A stretch of 64,000 nucleotides of DNA from CAVWCQ01 sp963753545 (GCA_963753545.1 CAVWCQ010000011.1:186001-250000); one strand, 5' to 3'; shown: positions 53,101 through 62,477, counted from the first letter of the stretch. Translations and numbers: made by a program. Notes: generated by a model not told the origin, from the letters alone.

Positions 53101-55497
53101 GACGCGCCCGTTGCGGGTGACGACAGCTATTCGACTCAGGAAAATGTGGCCATCAACACGGCTGCGCCCGGCGTGTTGGCGAATGACAGCGACAGTGACA
53201 GCCCGTCGATCAGCGCGGTGCTCGTTACGGGTCCGGCGCATGGTTCGCTGGCGCTGAACGCGGATGGATCGTTCACTTATACGCCCACCACAGACTATAT
53301 CGGCCCCGACAGCTTCATTTATCAGGCTAGCGATGGCACAGCTACTGGCAATAGTGCGACGGTGAGTTTGACGGTAAGCCCGGTCAACCATGCACCTGTC
53401 GCGAATGGTGACAGCTACGCGATGAACGAAGATGGAACGCTCAACGTCGCGGCGCTGGGTGTGCTGGGTAATGACACCGATGTCGACCTTGATACACTGA
53501 GCGCGGTTCTGGTCAGCGGCCCGGCAAATGGCGCTCTGACGCTCAACGCCGACGGCTCATTCAGCTATACGCCCACCAGCAACTACAATGGCTCCGACAG
53601 CTTCAGCTACAAGGCCAATGACGGCGCGTTGGACAGCGGCCCGGCTGTAGTGAACATCACTATCGCCCCACAGAATGATGCGCCCGTCGCCTCAGATAAC
53701 AGCTATTCAACCGTCGAAGACGCAGCGCTCAACATCGGCGCACCGGGTGTCCTGGATAACGATACCGACACTGAGGGTGATCCGCTCTCTGCCGCTCTCA
53801 GCAGCGCCCCCGCTAACGGCTCCGTGACGCTCAATCCGGATGGGTCCTTCACCTACACGCCCAATGCGAACTTTAACGGGTCCGACAGCTTCACTTACAA
53901 GGCCAACGACGGCGCAGCGGACAGCAGCGTGGCAACGGTGAGTATCACGGTCGGAGTGGTCAATGATCCGCCAACCGCTGGCGACGATGCCTACTCAACG
54001 GACGAAGACACACCGCTGACCATTGGCGCACCGGGTGTTCTGGGCAACGACAGCGATCCCGAAGTCAGCCCATTGAGCGCGATCCTGGTCAGCAGTCCAG
54101 CGCATGGCACGCTGGCGCTCAACGGCGATGGCTCCTTCACCTATACGCCTGAAGCGAACTATGGTGGCCCTGACAGCTTCACCTACAAGGCCAACGACGG
54201 CGCAAGCGACAGCAGCGTGGCGACAGTAACCATTAATGTAGCAACGTTAAACGATCCGCCAACCGCAGGCGACGACAGCTACTCAACGGGCGAAGATACG
54301 GCGCTGACTGTTAGCGCGCCGGGTGTCCTGGACAACGACAGTGATCCCGAAAGCAGCCCGTTGACCGCGATCCTGGGTAACTACGTGTCACATGGCACGC
54401 TGACCTTCAACGCTGACGGCTCCTTCAGCTACACGCCCGACGCGAACTTCACAGGCATCGACAGCTTCACCTACTCGGCGAGTGACGGCAGTGCCCAGAC
54501 AGGCGCGACAGTAACGATCAACGTAGGCGCTGTCAATGATGGGCCGCAGGCAGCCGATGATACCTATAACACCGCTTTGAACGTGCCGCTGACCATCACG
54601 GCACCAGGCGTGCTCGGTAACGACACGGATCCTGAAAACGATGCCCTGACGGCGGCGCTTGCCAGCGACGTCAGCCACGGAACCCTGCTCCTCAACGCGG
54701 ATGGGTCATTCAGCTATACGCCTGGCCCGGATTATGCCGGAGTGGACAGCTTCACCTATACGGCGAGCGACGGTGCGACCCAGAGTCAAGCGGCAACCGT
54801 CATGATCAATGTCAGCAATCCGAACATCCCGCAAAGTTATGGTGAAATCCCAGGCGCGCTGTACATCACCGGGCAGAATATGCCGAGCGTGATTGACGGA
54901 CTGGGTAACAATCCGGGCGGCGATCCGTACAACGTCCAGAGCTTCGGCGAGACAGGTCATGGCACGCTGGAGGTCAAAGATGGGCAGTTGGTCTACACGC
55001 CTGAGGCTGGCTACTATGGCGAAGATGGCTTCAGCTACGAAGTCACCGACAGCAGCGGAAATCACTATCGTGGCTATGCTCGGATTATTATCTGGAAGCC
55101 CGTTCCAACCTGCCGCAGCTTTGATGGATCGGACGCCGGAGCCATTGTCTACGCCTCGATGAACGACGGCGGCGCAACGGGTCCGGTTGAGGTCTACTGC
55201 CGCACGGTCGTCGCCAACAGCATTTACGAGCGCAATGGCGGTGAAATTGGTATCCAGAGCGTGATCGATCTGGGCATCATTCAGGCTGTGGAAATCTTTG
55301 GCCTCACAGGCAACAACGGCCAGTCCTATGTGGGTCTGAACGCAGGGGCAACCCTCTGCCTGCGCGGCACCGGGCATCTGATCTTCCTGGATGCGGTCGG
55401 AATGCCTCGCGTTCCCACGTGGCTGGACTCGTGGGCCGCCAACGGCTTCACCTGCGCGAACCTCTCCAGCACAGGCACTCTGATCCTCGTCCCGTAA
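50178..55497 (+). pseudogene. Giant surface protein: P-domain, about 14 tandem Ig-like (Big_9/cadherin-like) repeats, C-terminal unknown domain; one frameshift
   Basis: ATG 50178 with CAGGAG upstream. Signal or anchor segment (RLVVIIPFIALTLIFLASGITQA). Residues about 35-195 resemble a proprotein-convertase P-domain (FNAENPVGTWTLRVGDQNGNG). Then about fourteen repeats of some 95 residues follow the pattern PVA-DD-Y-T-EDTPL...APGVLANDxDxDGxxLTA...GPAHGTLxLNADGSFxYTPNxNFxGxDSFTYKANDGAADS...ITVxPVNDAP. Near 51239 one extra c (cctcaatttcgctggc) shifts the frame; its removal gives PNFAGEDTFTYKVNDG. A final non-repeat domain of about 130 residues starts at CRSFDGSDAGAIVYASMNDG and ends in LILVP. Joined length about 1770 residues. 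Repeats are Ca2+-binding adhesion modules in other proteins; here cell-surface attachment or binding of polysaccharide is inferred. Confidence 0.85.
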
Positions 55498-55511
55498 GTC
55501 ACCGATCAAAT

Positions 55512-55543
55512 AGGGGCGGTCGTAGCTGTGACCGCCCCTTTTT
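55512..55543 (+). terminator. Intrinsic terminator after the surface-protein gene
   Basis: AGGGGCGGTC (55512-55521) pairs exactly with GACCGCCCCT (55530-55539), followed by T5. A member of the GGGGCG hairpin family with a T run, the best terminator of the set. Confidence 0.8.
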
Positions 55544-55600
55544 ATAAGGCTGCACGGGTCTGTCTGGCGGCGTGTTTCTTTCAAGCATAACGCGCCATTT

Positions 55601-56329
55601 TTATTGTCTCTTGTTCCCCTCTTCCAATGCCGTAAAGCGAATAAATGCCTGTTCCTGCGCGCTCATAGCCGGGGGATAAACCGTTGTGTCGTATGCCTCC
55701 AGGATGCGGTAGCCTTCTTTGACATAACTGCGCACCGTGTTTTCACTGATCCCCATCTCATCCGCTGCCAGTTTGGCCGATAGACCCTCCACGACACAAA
55801 GCTGCAACGCTTCGCGGATGCGCCCCGTCAGTTCCGGATAGCGGCGCTGTTCGGGGATCACAACGGCGCGGAACAGGCGGCCTTCAAATTCATCTTTCAG
55901 GGCCTCCTTCACGCTGGTCGTTACGACAAAATCATAATCCATCGCCCAGACAATCACCCAGTTGATCCGCACCTGAACCTCGTCGCGCAGCAGATAGCCA
56001 TTGGCGTTCACCTCGGCAACAGCGCGCACGGTTTCCAGGTTCAGGCGGCGATCCAAAACAAGCGTCATTACGTTAGGAATGGTATCCTCAATATGCTTGA
56101 CCAACAGCGCCAGGGCCGCAGGCGAATTTGCTGCCGCCGCATCAAGCAGCACAACGTCCGGCCACTCCGAATGGGGCGCGTTGTTGACGTAATGCCGCAC
56201 CTGATCCATCGAGCGGGCCAGTTGTACCACCCGCGTTCGCCGGTCCCAGGCCATGTAGCTGTTGAGCGCCTGCCGTGCATAATAGTCGGTGTCCAAAATG
56301 AGGACTTTGAGATTGTTCTTGTTGGGCAT
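55601..56329 (-). CDS. LuxR/NarL-type response regulator with atypical receiver
   Basis: 242 residues. Receiver-like part: acidic DTD at 13-15, phospho-acceptor D63 in PDVVLLDAAAANS; the usual Lys near NGYLLRDEV is Arg, so phospho-activation may be changed. A C-terminal helix-turn-helix of the LuxR/sigma-region-4 kind: LQLCVVEGLSAKLAADEMGISENTVRSYVKEGYRILE. Divergent from the single-domain regulator at 56452 with 122 bases between, so they may share control. Confidence 0.85.
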   Translation of the reverse strand: MPNKNNLKVLILDTDYYARQALNSYMAWDRRTRVVQLARSMDQVRHYVNNAPHSEWPDVVLLDAAAANSPAALALLVKHIEDTIPNVMTLVLDRRLNLETVRAVAEVNANGYLLRDEVQVRINWVIVWAMDYDFVVTTSVKEALKDEFEGRLFRAVVIPEQRRYPELTGRIREALQLCVVEGLSAKLAADEMGISENTVRSYVKEGYRILEAYDTTVYPPAMSAQEQAFIRFTALEEGNKRQ

Positions 56330-56451
56330 TCCCTGCCTCCGTCAGTGAATTGAATCCTTAACAAATTTTTAATGGCTTCTAAGGGTCTATTTAATTCTGA
56401 AACGGTATGCTCATTATAGACGGACAGGAACCGGACAAATAAAGGACACCG

Positions 56452-56850
56452 ATGGAAATGCCAATTAGACCGTATAATGTCGTCTGCATCGAAGACGATA
56501 ATGACCTGTCCAGGCTAATCTCAATTTCTCTGCGTACCTGGCCTGCCATCGTCCACATTGCGCACGATGGCATTCACGGTCTGGTGCTCATTCGTGAGCA
56601 AAAACCCGATCTGATTCTACTCGATCTTGGCCTGCCTGGGTTGAACGGATGGGAAGTCTGTGAGGCCATCAAGCGGGACGAAAATCTGCGCCATATTCCC
56701 ATCGTCATCCTGACAGCCATTCCTCCCGAAATCTACGATGATCGCTGCGAAGCCAAGCTGATTGCTGGCTATCTGCTCAAGCCGTTTACACCCAGTACCC
56801 TGCGCGATCTGCTGCAACCCTATCTTCCCCTGCGTTCGGCTAAGGTCTGA
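56452..56850 (+). CDS. Single-domain response regulator (receiver only)
   Basis: 132 residues, ATG with AAAGGA upstream. Complete receiver features: acidic EDD (14-16), D58 in LILLDLGLPGLNGWEVCEAI, T in IVILTAIPP, K in AGYLLKPFTPSTLRDLL. No output domain. Such proteins work in phosphorelays or bind a partner. It shares 11 bases with the convergent DUF3891 gene at its 3' end. Confidence 0.92.
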   Translation: MEMPIRPYNVVCIEDDNDLSRLISISLRTWPAIVHIAHDGIHGLVLIREQKPDLILLDLGLPGLNGWEVCEAIKRDENLRHIPIVILTAIPPEIYDDRCEAKLIAGYLLKPFTPSTLRDLLQPYLPLRSAKV

Positions 56851-57610
56851 CCACCTCCAACACCAGCGGCTGGTACGGCGCAAATTCCAGGGCCGATTGA
56901 AACGCGGAGTGATCGGCAAATGGTCCCCGGCTGATCTGCCGCGCATCAATCCACAGCGTGAGCGGCTGGTCGAGCGGAAACGGGTCTATTTCCAGCCCGC
57001 GCAGCCCGCAGGCCGCTGCTGCCAGTACACCGCGTTCGCCGCTCTGCAAAGGGACATCATCCAGAGTCTGATCATTCACTGGCCCCATACAAAGCAGCAG
57101 GGAGAGATAATCCCAGACTTGCAGCAGGCGAAGGTTCTCGGCCAAACGGTCCGCCTTTATTGCTGATGCATAGCGCGGATGCTCAGCCAGCGCGTTGATC
57201 AGGTGCTTTTCCCAGGCGCGGCGCTCGCCTAAAAACGACTGCACTTTGGCCCGATCTTCCGGGTTATCCTGGATATAACGCAGCCGCTGGTCGTAGAGTG
57301 CCGAACAGTGCAGGCTGGTCAGCAGCCCCGCATACCGGTTCTGCAAAAAAACAGCGTTGATGCTGCCCAACCAGATCGTAAAATGCTCCTCCAGGTCCAT
57401 CTCGGTAAAGGTGCGCGGCAGTCCTCTGGCATTCAGGCGCGGAGTGCGATCCGCCGCACTCCATCCCGTGTCGTGCGTATAAGCAGCGATCAACAGTTCT
57501 TCGCGAGGGGCATAAGCCATCCGCCAGTGCTCGCCAATCTGCCCGGATAGGTAAGCGTGGGCCGCCTGATTGATCACCCATATTGACTCTGGTTCTTCAC
57601 GACGAATCAT
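56840..57610 (-). CDS. DUF3891 family protein
   Basis: 256 residues from ATG 57610, with GGGGGAAG upstream; the frame is open further back, but that part lies over the GT gene and lacks family features. MIRREEPESIWVINQAAHAYLSGQIGEHW, LIAAYTHDTGWSAADRTPRLN and LLTSLHCSALYDQR with late VWDYLSLLLCMG are typical of DUF3891. The HD-type arrangement (AHAYLSGQIGEHW, THDTGW) suggests a metal-binding helical fold, function not established. Confidence 0.85.
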   Translation of the reverse strand: MIRREEPESIWVINQAAHAYLSGQIGEHWRMAYAPREELLIAAYTHDTGWSAADRTPRLNARGLPRTFTEMDLEEHFTIWLGSINAVFLQNRYAGLLTSLHCSALYDQRLRYIQDNPEDRAKVQSFLGERRAWEKHLINALAEHPRYASAIKADRLAENLRLLQVWDYLSLLLCMGPVNDQTLDDVPLQSGERGVLAAAACGLRGLEIDPFPLDQPLTLWIDARQISRGPFADHSAFQSALEFAPYQPLVLEVVRP

Positions 57611-57684
57611 GGACTTCCCCCGATCTTTGAAGCATTCCTGAAAGTTTACATCAAGTGGACCAGAGACGCCTTCCCGCTTTCCTG

Positions 57685-57713
57685 TTGACGGCAGGCGCGC
57701 ACCTTTGTACACT
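57685..57713 (+). promoter_or_regulatory. Promoter of the glycosyltransferase gene at 57743
   Basis: TTGACG (57685-57690), 17-base spacer, TACACT (57708-57713), about 30 bases before the ATG. Confidence 0.65.
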
Positions 57714-57742
57714 TCCCCGCATGAAGAGCAGAGAAAAAAACG

Positions 57743-59023
57743 ATGACTAAACCGCATGTCCTGATGCTGACACCCTATCTCCCCTATCCGCCAACGAGCG
57801 GCGGGCGGATGCGTACCTATAATCTGGTCAAGCGCCTGAGACTCGATTTTGACATCACACTGGTCTGTTTTGGCCGCCCCGAAGAACAAACCTTCGACCT
57901 GTCGCCCATGAACGACCTGTGTGAACTGATCATCGTGGATCGCGCTTCCAGCCCCAGCACGCTCAAGGCAGCGTGGCTCAGTTTTACGTCGCCCCGGCCT
58001 GTTACGATGCGCCTTTACCGCACGGCTGAGATGCAGCACACGGTTGCCCGCCTGCTCAACGAACGGCAGATCGACCTGATTCACGTCGAGTCATTCTATA
58101 TGCTGCAAAATCTGCCCGCCCAGCCGCGCGCGCCTGTTCTGCTCTCGGAACCAGCGATTGAATATGTGGCGTGGTGGCGGCATGCGCCTGTCGCTAAGCC
58201 CTGGTTCACCCGGCCCGGCATCGCCCTCGAAGCGCTCAAAATGCGTTTCTGGGAGCCGCGCGCCTGGACCGAAGCGGCTGCGGTAGGCGTGATGTCCGCT
58301 GTCGATGCCGCCGTGATCAAGAAGGCGACGCCCGGCGTGCTGACCGTTCCCGCTCCCAACGGCGTAGATGTGGACTATTTCAACACGAATCCGGCTGTCG
58401 AGCGCGACAATCGCACCGCTGTCTACATGGGCGACTACAAATATTTTCCGAATACCGATGCCATGCTCTATTTTGTCGAGGCGATCCTGCCTCTCATTCG
58501 TGCCCAACGGCCCGATTTCCGGCTGCTGCTGATCGGCAAAGACGCGCCGCCCGACCTGATCACGCTCAGCCAGGACCCACAGAGCGGTGTGGAGATCGCC
58601 GGGTTGGTAGACGACACGCGGCCCTATTTACAGGGCAGCGCCGTGTTTGTCTGTCCGCTGCGCAGTGGCAGCGGCACGCGCTTTAAACTGATGGAAGCGC
58701 TGGCCTGTGGCTGCCCGGTAATCAGCACGTCGGTGGGCTGCGAGGGCCTCAACGCGGTAGACGGTGAGCACATGCTGATCCGTGACACGCCGCAGAGTTT
58801 TGCCAGCGCGGTGCTCGATCTGCTGGACCACCCCGAACAGGGGCAGGCAATTGGCAGCGCGGGACGGAAATGGGTGGTGCGCCAGCATGGCTGGGATCGC
58901 AGCGCTATGTTGCTCCGTGACACCTACGATAAATTGATCGGACATGAATTTCCGACAATGACGGTAGATCGGCACGCGCTCAGCGCCCGCATCGAAGCGG
59001 CGCTCGACAAAGACGAAGAATAG
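57743..59023 (+). CDS. Glycosyltransferase family 4 protein
   Basis: 426 residues. HVLMLTPYLPYPPTSGGRMRTYNLVKRL (donor-independent N-terminal GT-B half), NRTAVYMGDYKYFPNTDAMLYFVEAILPLIRAQRPDFRLLLIGK, then AVFVCPLRSGSGTRFKLMEALACGCPVISTSVGCEG with the E-x7-E motif for nucleotide-sugar binding. Similar to glycosyltransferases in PEP-CTERM/exosortase-associated polysaccharide loci, but no such locus is visible here. Probably makes a surface glycan in the cytoplasm. Confidence 0.9.
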   Translation: MTKPHVLMLTPYLPYPPTSGGRMRTYNLVKRLRLDFDITLVCFGRPEEQTFDLSPMNDLCELIIVDRASSPSTLKAAWLSFTSPRPVTMRLYRTAEMQHTVARLLNERQIDLIHVESFYMLQNLPAQPRAPVLLSEPAIEYVAWWRHAPVAKPWFTRPGIALEALKMRFWEPRAWTEAAAVGVMSAVDAAVIKKATPGVLTVPAPNGVDVDYFNTNPAVERDNRTAVYMGDYKYFPNTDAMLYFVEAILPLIRAQRPDFRLLLIGKDAPPDLITLSQDPQSGVEIAGLVDDTRPYLQGSAVFVCPLRSGSGTRFKLMEALACGCPVISTSVGCEGLNAVDGEHMLIRDTPQSFASAVLDLLDHPEQGQAIGSAGRKWVVRQHGWDRSAMLLRDTYDKLIGHEFPTMTVDRHALSARIEAALDKDEE

Positions 59024-59028
59024 GTGCC

Positions 59029-59112
59029 CCTATCCCCAGGCATGCGGAGCATGCTCGGAGAAAGGAAGCGGAACACCGCTTTTGTGCTCCGCCAGGAGAG
59101 GGGTGGGCTTTA
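59029..59112. repeat. CCTCACC-family palindromic repeat
   Basis: CCCCTATCCCC...GGAGAGGGGTGGG outer part, AGGCATGCGGAGCATGC core (almost identical to the core at 23347) and an inner stem AAGCGGAACACCGCTTTT. Lies between the glycosyltransferase and RlmD-like genes. Confidence 0.55.
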
Positions 59113-59141
59113 CAGATGAATTTGAAATTTGAGGGAACTCT

Positions 59142-60389
59142 TTGACCGACGACAACACATTTGAACTGCATCTGGACGAGATGGTACACGGCGGGAACGC
59201 CCTCGGACGGCACGAAGGCCGCCCCATCTTTATCCCCTATACTATTCCCGGCGAGCAAATCATTGCCCGCATCGTGGATGATCGCAAGCGTTTTGCCTTT
59301 GCCGAGGGTGTGACCCTGCTCGATCCACCTTCCCCGGATCGCGTTGAACCGCGCTGCCCCCATTTTGGGCCGGGACGCTGCGGCGGCTGTCATTTCCAGC
59401 ATATCGACTATCAGGCGCAGGCCCGTTTTAAGCACGATGTGGTGATCGACCAGTTTAAGCGCATTGGCGGGTTTGCCAATCCGCCTGTGCAGCAGACGAT
59501 TGCCAGCCCTGACGACTGGTACTACCGCTCACACGTCACCTTTCATGTCGATGCCGAGGGTAACCTGTGTTTTGTCAGCACGGACGGCGAAACCCTGCTG
59601 CCCATCGAAGAATGTCACATTATCCGCCAGGAGCTGCTCGACCTGTTTGGTGAACTGAACCTGGATATTCCCGAACTGGATCGCGTGCGCTTGCAGGTCG
59701 GCTCCGATCCCGATGATCGCATGGTCATCGTCAGCACGAAAGACGATGAACCACCGGAGATCACAGTGGATCTGCCTGTCTCGATCAACTTCCTGTTCAA
59801 CGACAACGAGCCGATGAACCTGATCGGACGCAGCTATGTGACCTATACCATACGCGGGCGGAAGTTCCGCGTGACGGCGGGCGGCTTTTTCCAGGTGAAT
59901 CTGGCGCAGGCCGAAACACTCGTTGATCTGGTGCTGGGCCATCTCAATTTGCAGGGAACCGAGTCCGTGCTCGATCTTTACGCGGGCGTGGGGCTGTTCA
60001 CAGCGTTTATCGCGGAACGCGCCGGGTTAGTCGTCTCGGTGGAAAGTTACCCGCCAGCCGTGACCGACGCCGACGAAAATCTGGCTGACCTGGATAACAT
60101 CGATCTGGTGGAAGGCAATGTCGAAGATGTGCTGGACGACCTGGAAGGCCCCTTTGATGCTGCGGTGGTCGATCCGCCGCGCGCCGGGCTGGATGTTGAT
60201 GCCCTGGACGCCCTGGTCGATCTCGCGCCTCGCCTGATCGTCTATGTAAGCTGCGACCCGGCAACGCTGGCCCGCGACGCAAAACGGCTGGTCGGCAAAG
60301 GCTACAAGCTGGTAGACGTGCAGCCCGTCGATATGTTCCCACAGACCTATCATATTGAATGCGTAGCGCGCTTCGAACGAGACGTTTAA
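59142..60389 (+). CDS. RNA uracil-5-methyltransferase, RlmD/TrmA (RumA) family
   Basis: 415 residues, TTG start with GAGGGA upstream. N-terminal TRAM-like region (LHLDEMVHGGNALGRHEGRPIFIPYTIPGEQIIARIV), a Fe-S-type cysteine group (CPHFGPGRCGGCHFQHI plus IEECHII), AdoMet site VLDLYAGVGLFTAFIAERAGLVVSVE, DPPRAGLD and the catalytic Cys in YVSCDPATLARDAKRL. The family makes 5-methyluridine in 23S rRNA or tRNA. Which site is modified here is unknown. It may use its own promoter, since the repeat separates it from the upstream gene. Confidence 0.92.
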   Translation: MTDDNTFELHLDEMVHGGNALGRHEGRPIFIPYTIPGEQIIARIVDDRKRFAFAEGVTLLDPPSPDRVEPRCPHFGPGRCGGCHFQHIDYQAQARFKHDVVIDQFKRIGGFANPPVQQTIASPDDWYYRSHVTFHVDAEGNLCFVSTDGETLLPIEECHIIRQELLDLFGELNLDIPELDRVRLQVGSDPDDRMVIVSTKDDEPPEITVDLPVSINFLFNDNEPMNLIGRSYVTYTIRGRKFRVTAGGFFQVNLAQAETLVDLVLGHLNLQGTESVLDLYAGVGLFTAFIAERAGLVVSVESYPPAVTDADENLADLDNIDLVEGNVEDVLDDLEGPFDAAVVDPPRAGLDVDALDALVDLAPRLIVYVSCDPATLARDAKRLVGKGYKLVDVQPVDMFPQTYHIECVARFERDV

Positions 60390-60418
60390 GAACAACGAAA
60401 GCAGTACACAGAATCGTA

Positions 60419-60450
60419 AGGGTAGGGCCTCGCGTCAGCCGCCCTGCCCT
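60419..60450. repeat. Gene-end hairpin AGGGTAGGGC...GCCCTGCCCT
   Basis: Arms of ten with one mismatch, 30 bases after the RlmD-like gene's stop. Kin of the GGGGCG hairpins. Confidence 0.5.
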
Positions 60451-60496
60451 CCTCGTTCTTTGCGGGGTGAGTCCGCGAAATTCGTTAGAGTGAACA

Positions 60497-60566
60497 TGTA
60501 GGGGTGTATGGCAATACGCCCGGTACTTTCAATGAATTACCGAGAAAGCGCCGTATAGCCCCTACA
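60497..60566. repeat. Long imperfect palindrome, TGTAGGGG...CCCCTACA
   Basis: Outer arms TGTAGGGG (60497-60504) and CCCCTACA (60559-60566), with inner GGTATGGC/ATACG-type and GTACTTTC/GAGAAAGC pairings. The gap 60390-60867 is the only gene-free stretch over 300 bases: it holds the hairpin at 60419, this palindrome and the element at 60611-60871. Confidence 0.5.
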
Positions 60567-60610
60567 TTCAGGTATGGGGAAGGTCTTTATTTTTTCTCTC
60601 TCAGATAGGG

Positions 60611-60871
60611 TATAATCGTCTCTAGCACCTTAACAGACGTATCGGTGAGCGGTTGCACGGACAACTCCTCTCCGTGCGTAAAACCGGTAGAGGCGATAGG
60701 TGTCGCTCGGGGAGATGTTGCGCTTCAAAGCCCGCTCCCGATAGAGCCAACCCAACTTGTGGGGTGGGACGCACCCTTGTCGCTTAACGTAGACCCTCTG
60801 CTCAACCTTCGGGTGAAAGTAAGGTCAAGCGTGCGCCAGAAGCCCCCGCCTTTCGGCGTGGGGAGCGTCAC
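60611..60871 (+). mobile_element. Probable IS200/IS605-type right-end remnant (tnpB 3' tail and guide-RNA scaffold region)
   Basis: The end GAAGCCCCCGCCTTTCGGCG then TGGGGAGCGTCAC resembles the right ends of many IS200/IS605-group elements, where a GCCCCCGCC/GGCGGGGG hairpin and a final GTCAC close the omega-RNA of TnpB (recalled pattern, not checked). Upstream a plus-strand frame reads SSPCVKPVEA..., similar to the CxxxVKPV tail of TnpB proteins. Several stems are visible (GCACGGA/TCCGTGC; CGGGGAG/CTCCCG). A TATAAT lies at 60611-60616. No transposase or complete tnpB is present, so this is a fragment. It could instead be an unrelated structured RNA. Confidence 0.4.
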
Positions 60872-61513
60872 ACAAACCGCCACTTGTTACGCCCAAACCA
60901 GATCAGCACCCCAACCATCAGCAGCAGCAAACCCAAACTCAGGAGTTCGCCGCTGATCAGCCCCAGCACCCAGATCAGGGACCAGAACACGCCGTTGAAT
61001 ACGAACAGCCACCATCCCCAGCGCTTCATCTGCCACACGCCAACTGCCATCACCGCGACCAATATGGCCAGCCCAACCAGTGATCACCGCCAGCGTTTCA
61101 ATCGAGATGCCATAGCCCTTTTCGATAGCCTGGACCATCACCTCGTTGGTTTGCCCGCAGATTTTTTCGCCCTTGACCTCATAGCACTCATGCGTGTTTT
61201 TGTACGCTTCATCGGCGGAGGGCAGATACAGAAACGAGAACCCGCCGCACAGCATCATCAGAGCAGCAAAAGCCGCTACGAGTACACCAACCGTCACGCA
61301 GCCGGGACGGAAACCGGGCCGCCTGTCCATCGGGACATACGTCGGATAATCATCCGGTCCAGAGGGCAGTGAGGGGCCAAAGATTCCAGGCGTGCCATAG
61401 GGAGCAGGTGGAATAGGACTGCCGTAGGGAGGTGGTGTAATCGGGCCGGGGGGCGGTGCAGGTGGCTCTGGGCGATGATCACCCGGCTGCGGGGGCTGTT
61501 CAGTAAAACTCAT
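60868..61513 (-). pseudogene. Pro-rich membrane protein, frameshifted, 3' end touching the IS-like remnant
   Basis: Pro/Gly-rich cytoplasmic N terminus (PPQPGDHRPEPPAPPPG...), a membrane helix (GCVTVGVLVAAFAALMMLCGG), a loop with two Cys (THECYEVKGEKICGQTNEV), then helices. Near 61078-61085 the frame changes by one base: the upstream frame ends in a non-hydrophobic stretch while the other continues LVGLAILVAVMAVGVWQMKRWGWWLFVFNGVFW ... LIWFGRNKWRFV. The TGA stop (60868-60870) lies inside the GTCAC that ends the remnant, so the protein may have been cut short by the insertion. Function unknown. Confidence 0.6.
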
Positions 61514-61637
61514 AACGTTCTCCTTCAGGTACCACTAGAGGCAAGCAAATTCATGGTAGCACAAATCGCCCCAATATGCCCCAGAGTGGCTATAATCTGC
61601 GCGTTATTCGTTATGCAGTCAGATAGTCAGGACAATC

Positions 61638-62477
61638 ATGGAACAAACGATGCTCGATTTACGTGCCACCCTCGCCACTGCCGAAACCATCGCTCGCCAG
61701 GCCGGGGAAATTCTGCGCAGCTACTATGCCCGTCCGCGCCAGTTTGAACACAAGCTGAGAAGCATCGATCTCGTCACCCAGGCAGATCGCGACTCTGAAA
61801 AGCTGGTGGTCAACTCCCTGCGCGAAGCCTTCCCGGATCATCACATTCACGGCGAGGAAGGCGGCGGTTATGGCCCTGCGCCGGAAGTTACGCCCTATCA
61901 TTGGCACGTGGATCCGCTCGATGGCACGACGAATTTTGCGCACCGCCTGCCGATCTTCTCGGTCAGCATCGCCCTGTCCGATCCTGATCTGCACCCGCTG
62001 CTCGGCGTGGTCTACAATCCGATGCATGAGCAGTGCTTCACGGCAATTCGTGGTGAAGGCGCTTGGCTGAACGGGGAACGGATGCAGGTCAGCGCCATCG
62101 ACACGCTCGGACAGGCGCTTACCGCCACCGGGTTTTCCTATGACAACTGGGCCAACCCCACCAATAACATCGACCACTTCACCCATTTTATGTCGCGGAC
62201 GCAGGGCGTGCGGCGGCTCGGATCGGCGGCCCTCGACCTCTGTTATGTCGCTGCCGGGCAGTTGGATGTCTACTGGGAGCGCAACACCAATCCCTGGGAT
62301 GTCCAGGCGGGGCTTCTCTGCGTGCTGGAAGCTGGCGGGCAGATTTCCGATCATGAAGGGCAGGTCAACCACACTGCCTACAGTGGGAAGCGAATCCTGG
62401 CAACCAACCGGCTGCTGCACGATCAGGCTCTCGCCGTGCTCACACAGGGCGACGCGGCCCCCCGCCCCACCGCCTGA
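61638..62477 (+). CDS. suhB: Inositol monophosphatase family protein
   Basis: 279 residues, AGGACA upstream of the ATG at 61638 (an alternative ATG is four codons on). Signatures: GEEGGGYG, WHVDPLDGTTNFAHRLPIFSVSIAL (Mg2+-binding DPLDGT) and NTNPWDVQAGLLCVLEAGG (WDxxAG). The family removes phosphate from myo-inositol phosphates and similar sugars, or acts in RNA processing as SuhB. The gene symbol is by family only. Confidence 0.9.
   Translation: MEQTMLDLRATLATAETIARQAGEILRSYYARPRQFEHKLRSIDLVTQADRDSEKLVVNSLREAFPDHHIHGEEGGGYGPAPEVTPYHWHVDPLDGTTNFAHRLPIFSVSIALSDPDLHPLLGVVYNPMHEQCFTAIRGEGAWLNGERMQVSAIDTLGQALTATGFSYDNWANPTNNIDHFTHFMSRTQGVRRLGSAALDLCYVAAGQLDVYWERNTNPWDVQAGLLCVLEAGGQISDHEGQVNHTAYSGKRILATNRLLHDQALAVLTQGDAAPRPTA

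Noticed and set aside
50900..54800. Periodic DNA repeats suggesting a CRISPR array
   Set aside because: The period is about 285 bases and the repeats are coding and diverged, encoding Ig-like modules; no short identical repeats with unique spacers exist in the window.
59142..59300. Second start for the RlmD-like gene at an internal ATG
   Set aside because: The TTG at 59142 has a good GAGGGA site and is needed to keep the N-terminal TRAM-like region; the internal ATG would remove part of it.
60611..60871. RNase P, tmRNA, SRP or 6S RNA in the gene-free stretch
   Set aside because: None of the conserved core sequences of these RNAs could be found; the 3' hairpin with GTCAC fits an IS200/IS605 end better.
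60645..60956. A stand-alone 103-codon plus-strand gene in the gap
   Set aside because: It overlaps the IS-like hairpin and the 3' end of the minus-strand gene, has no ribosome-binding site, and is better read as a tnpB tail remnant.
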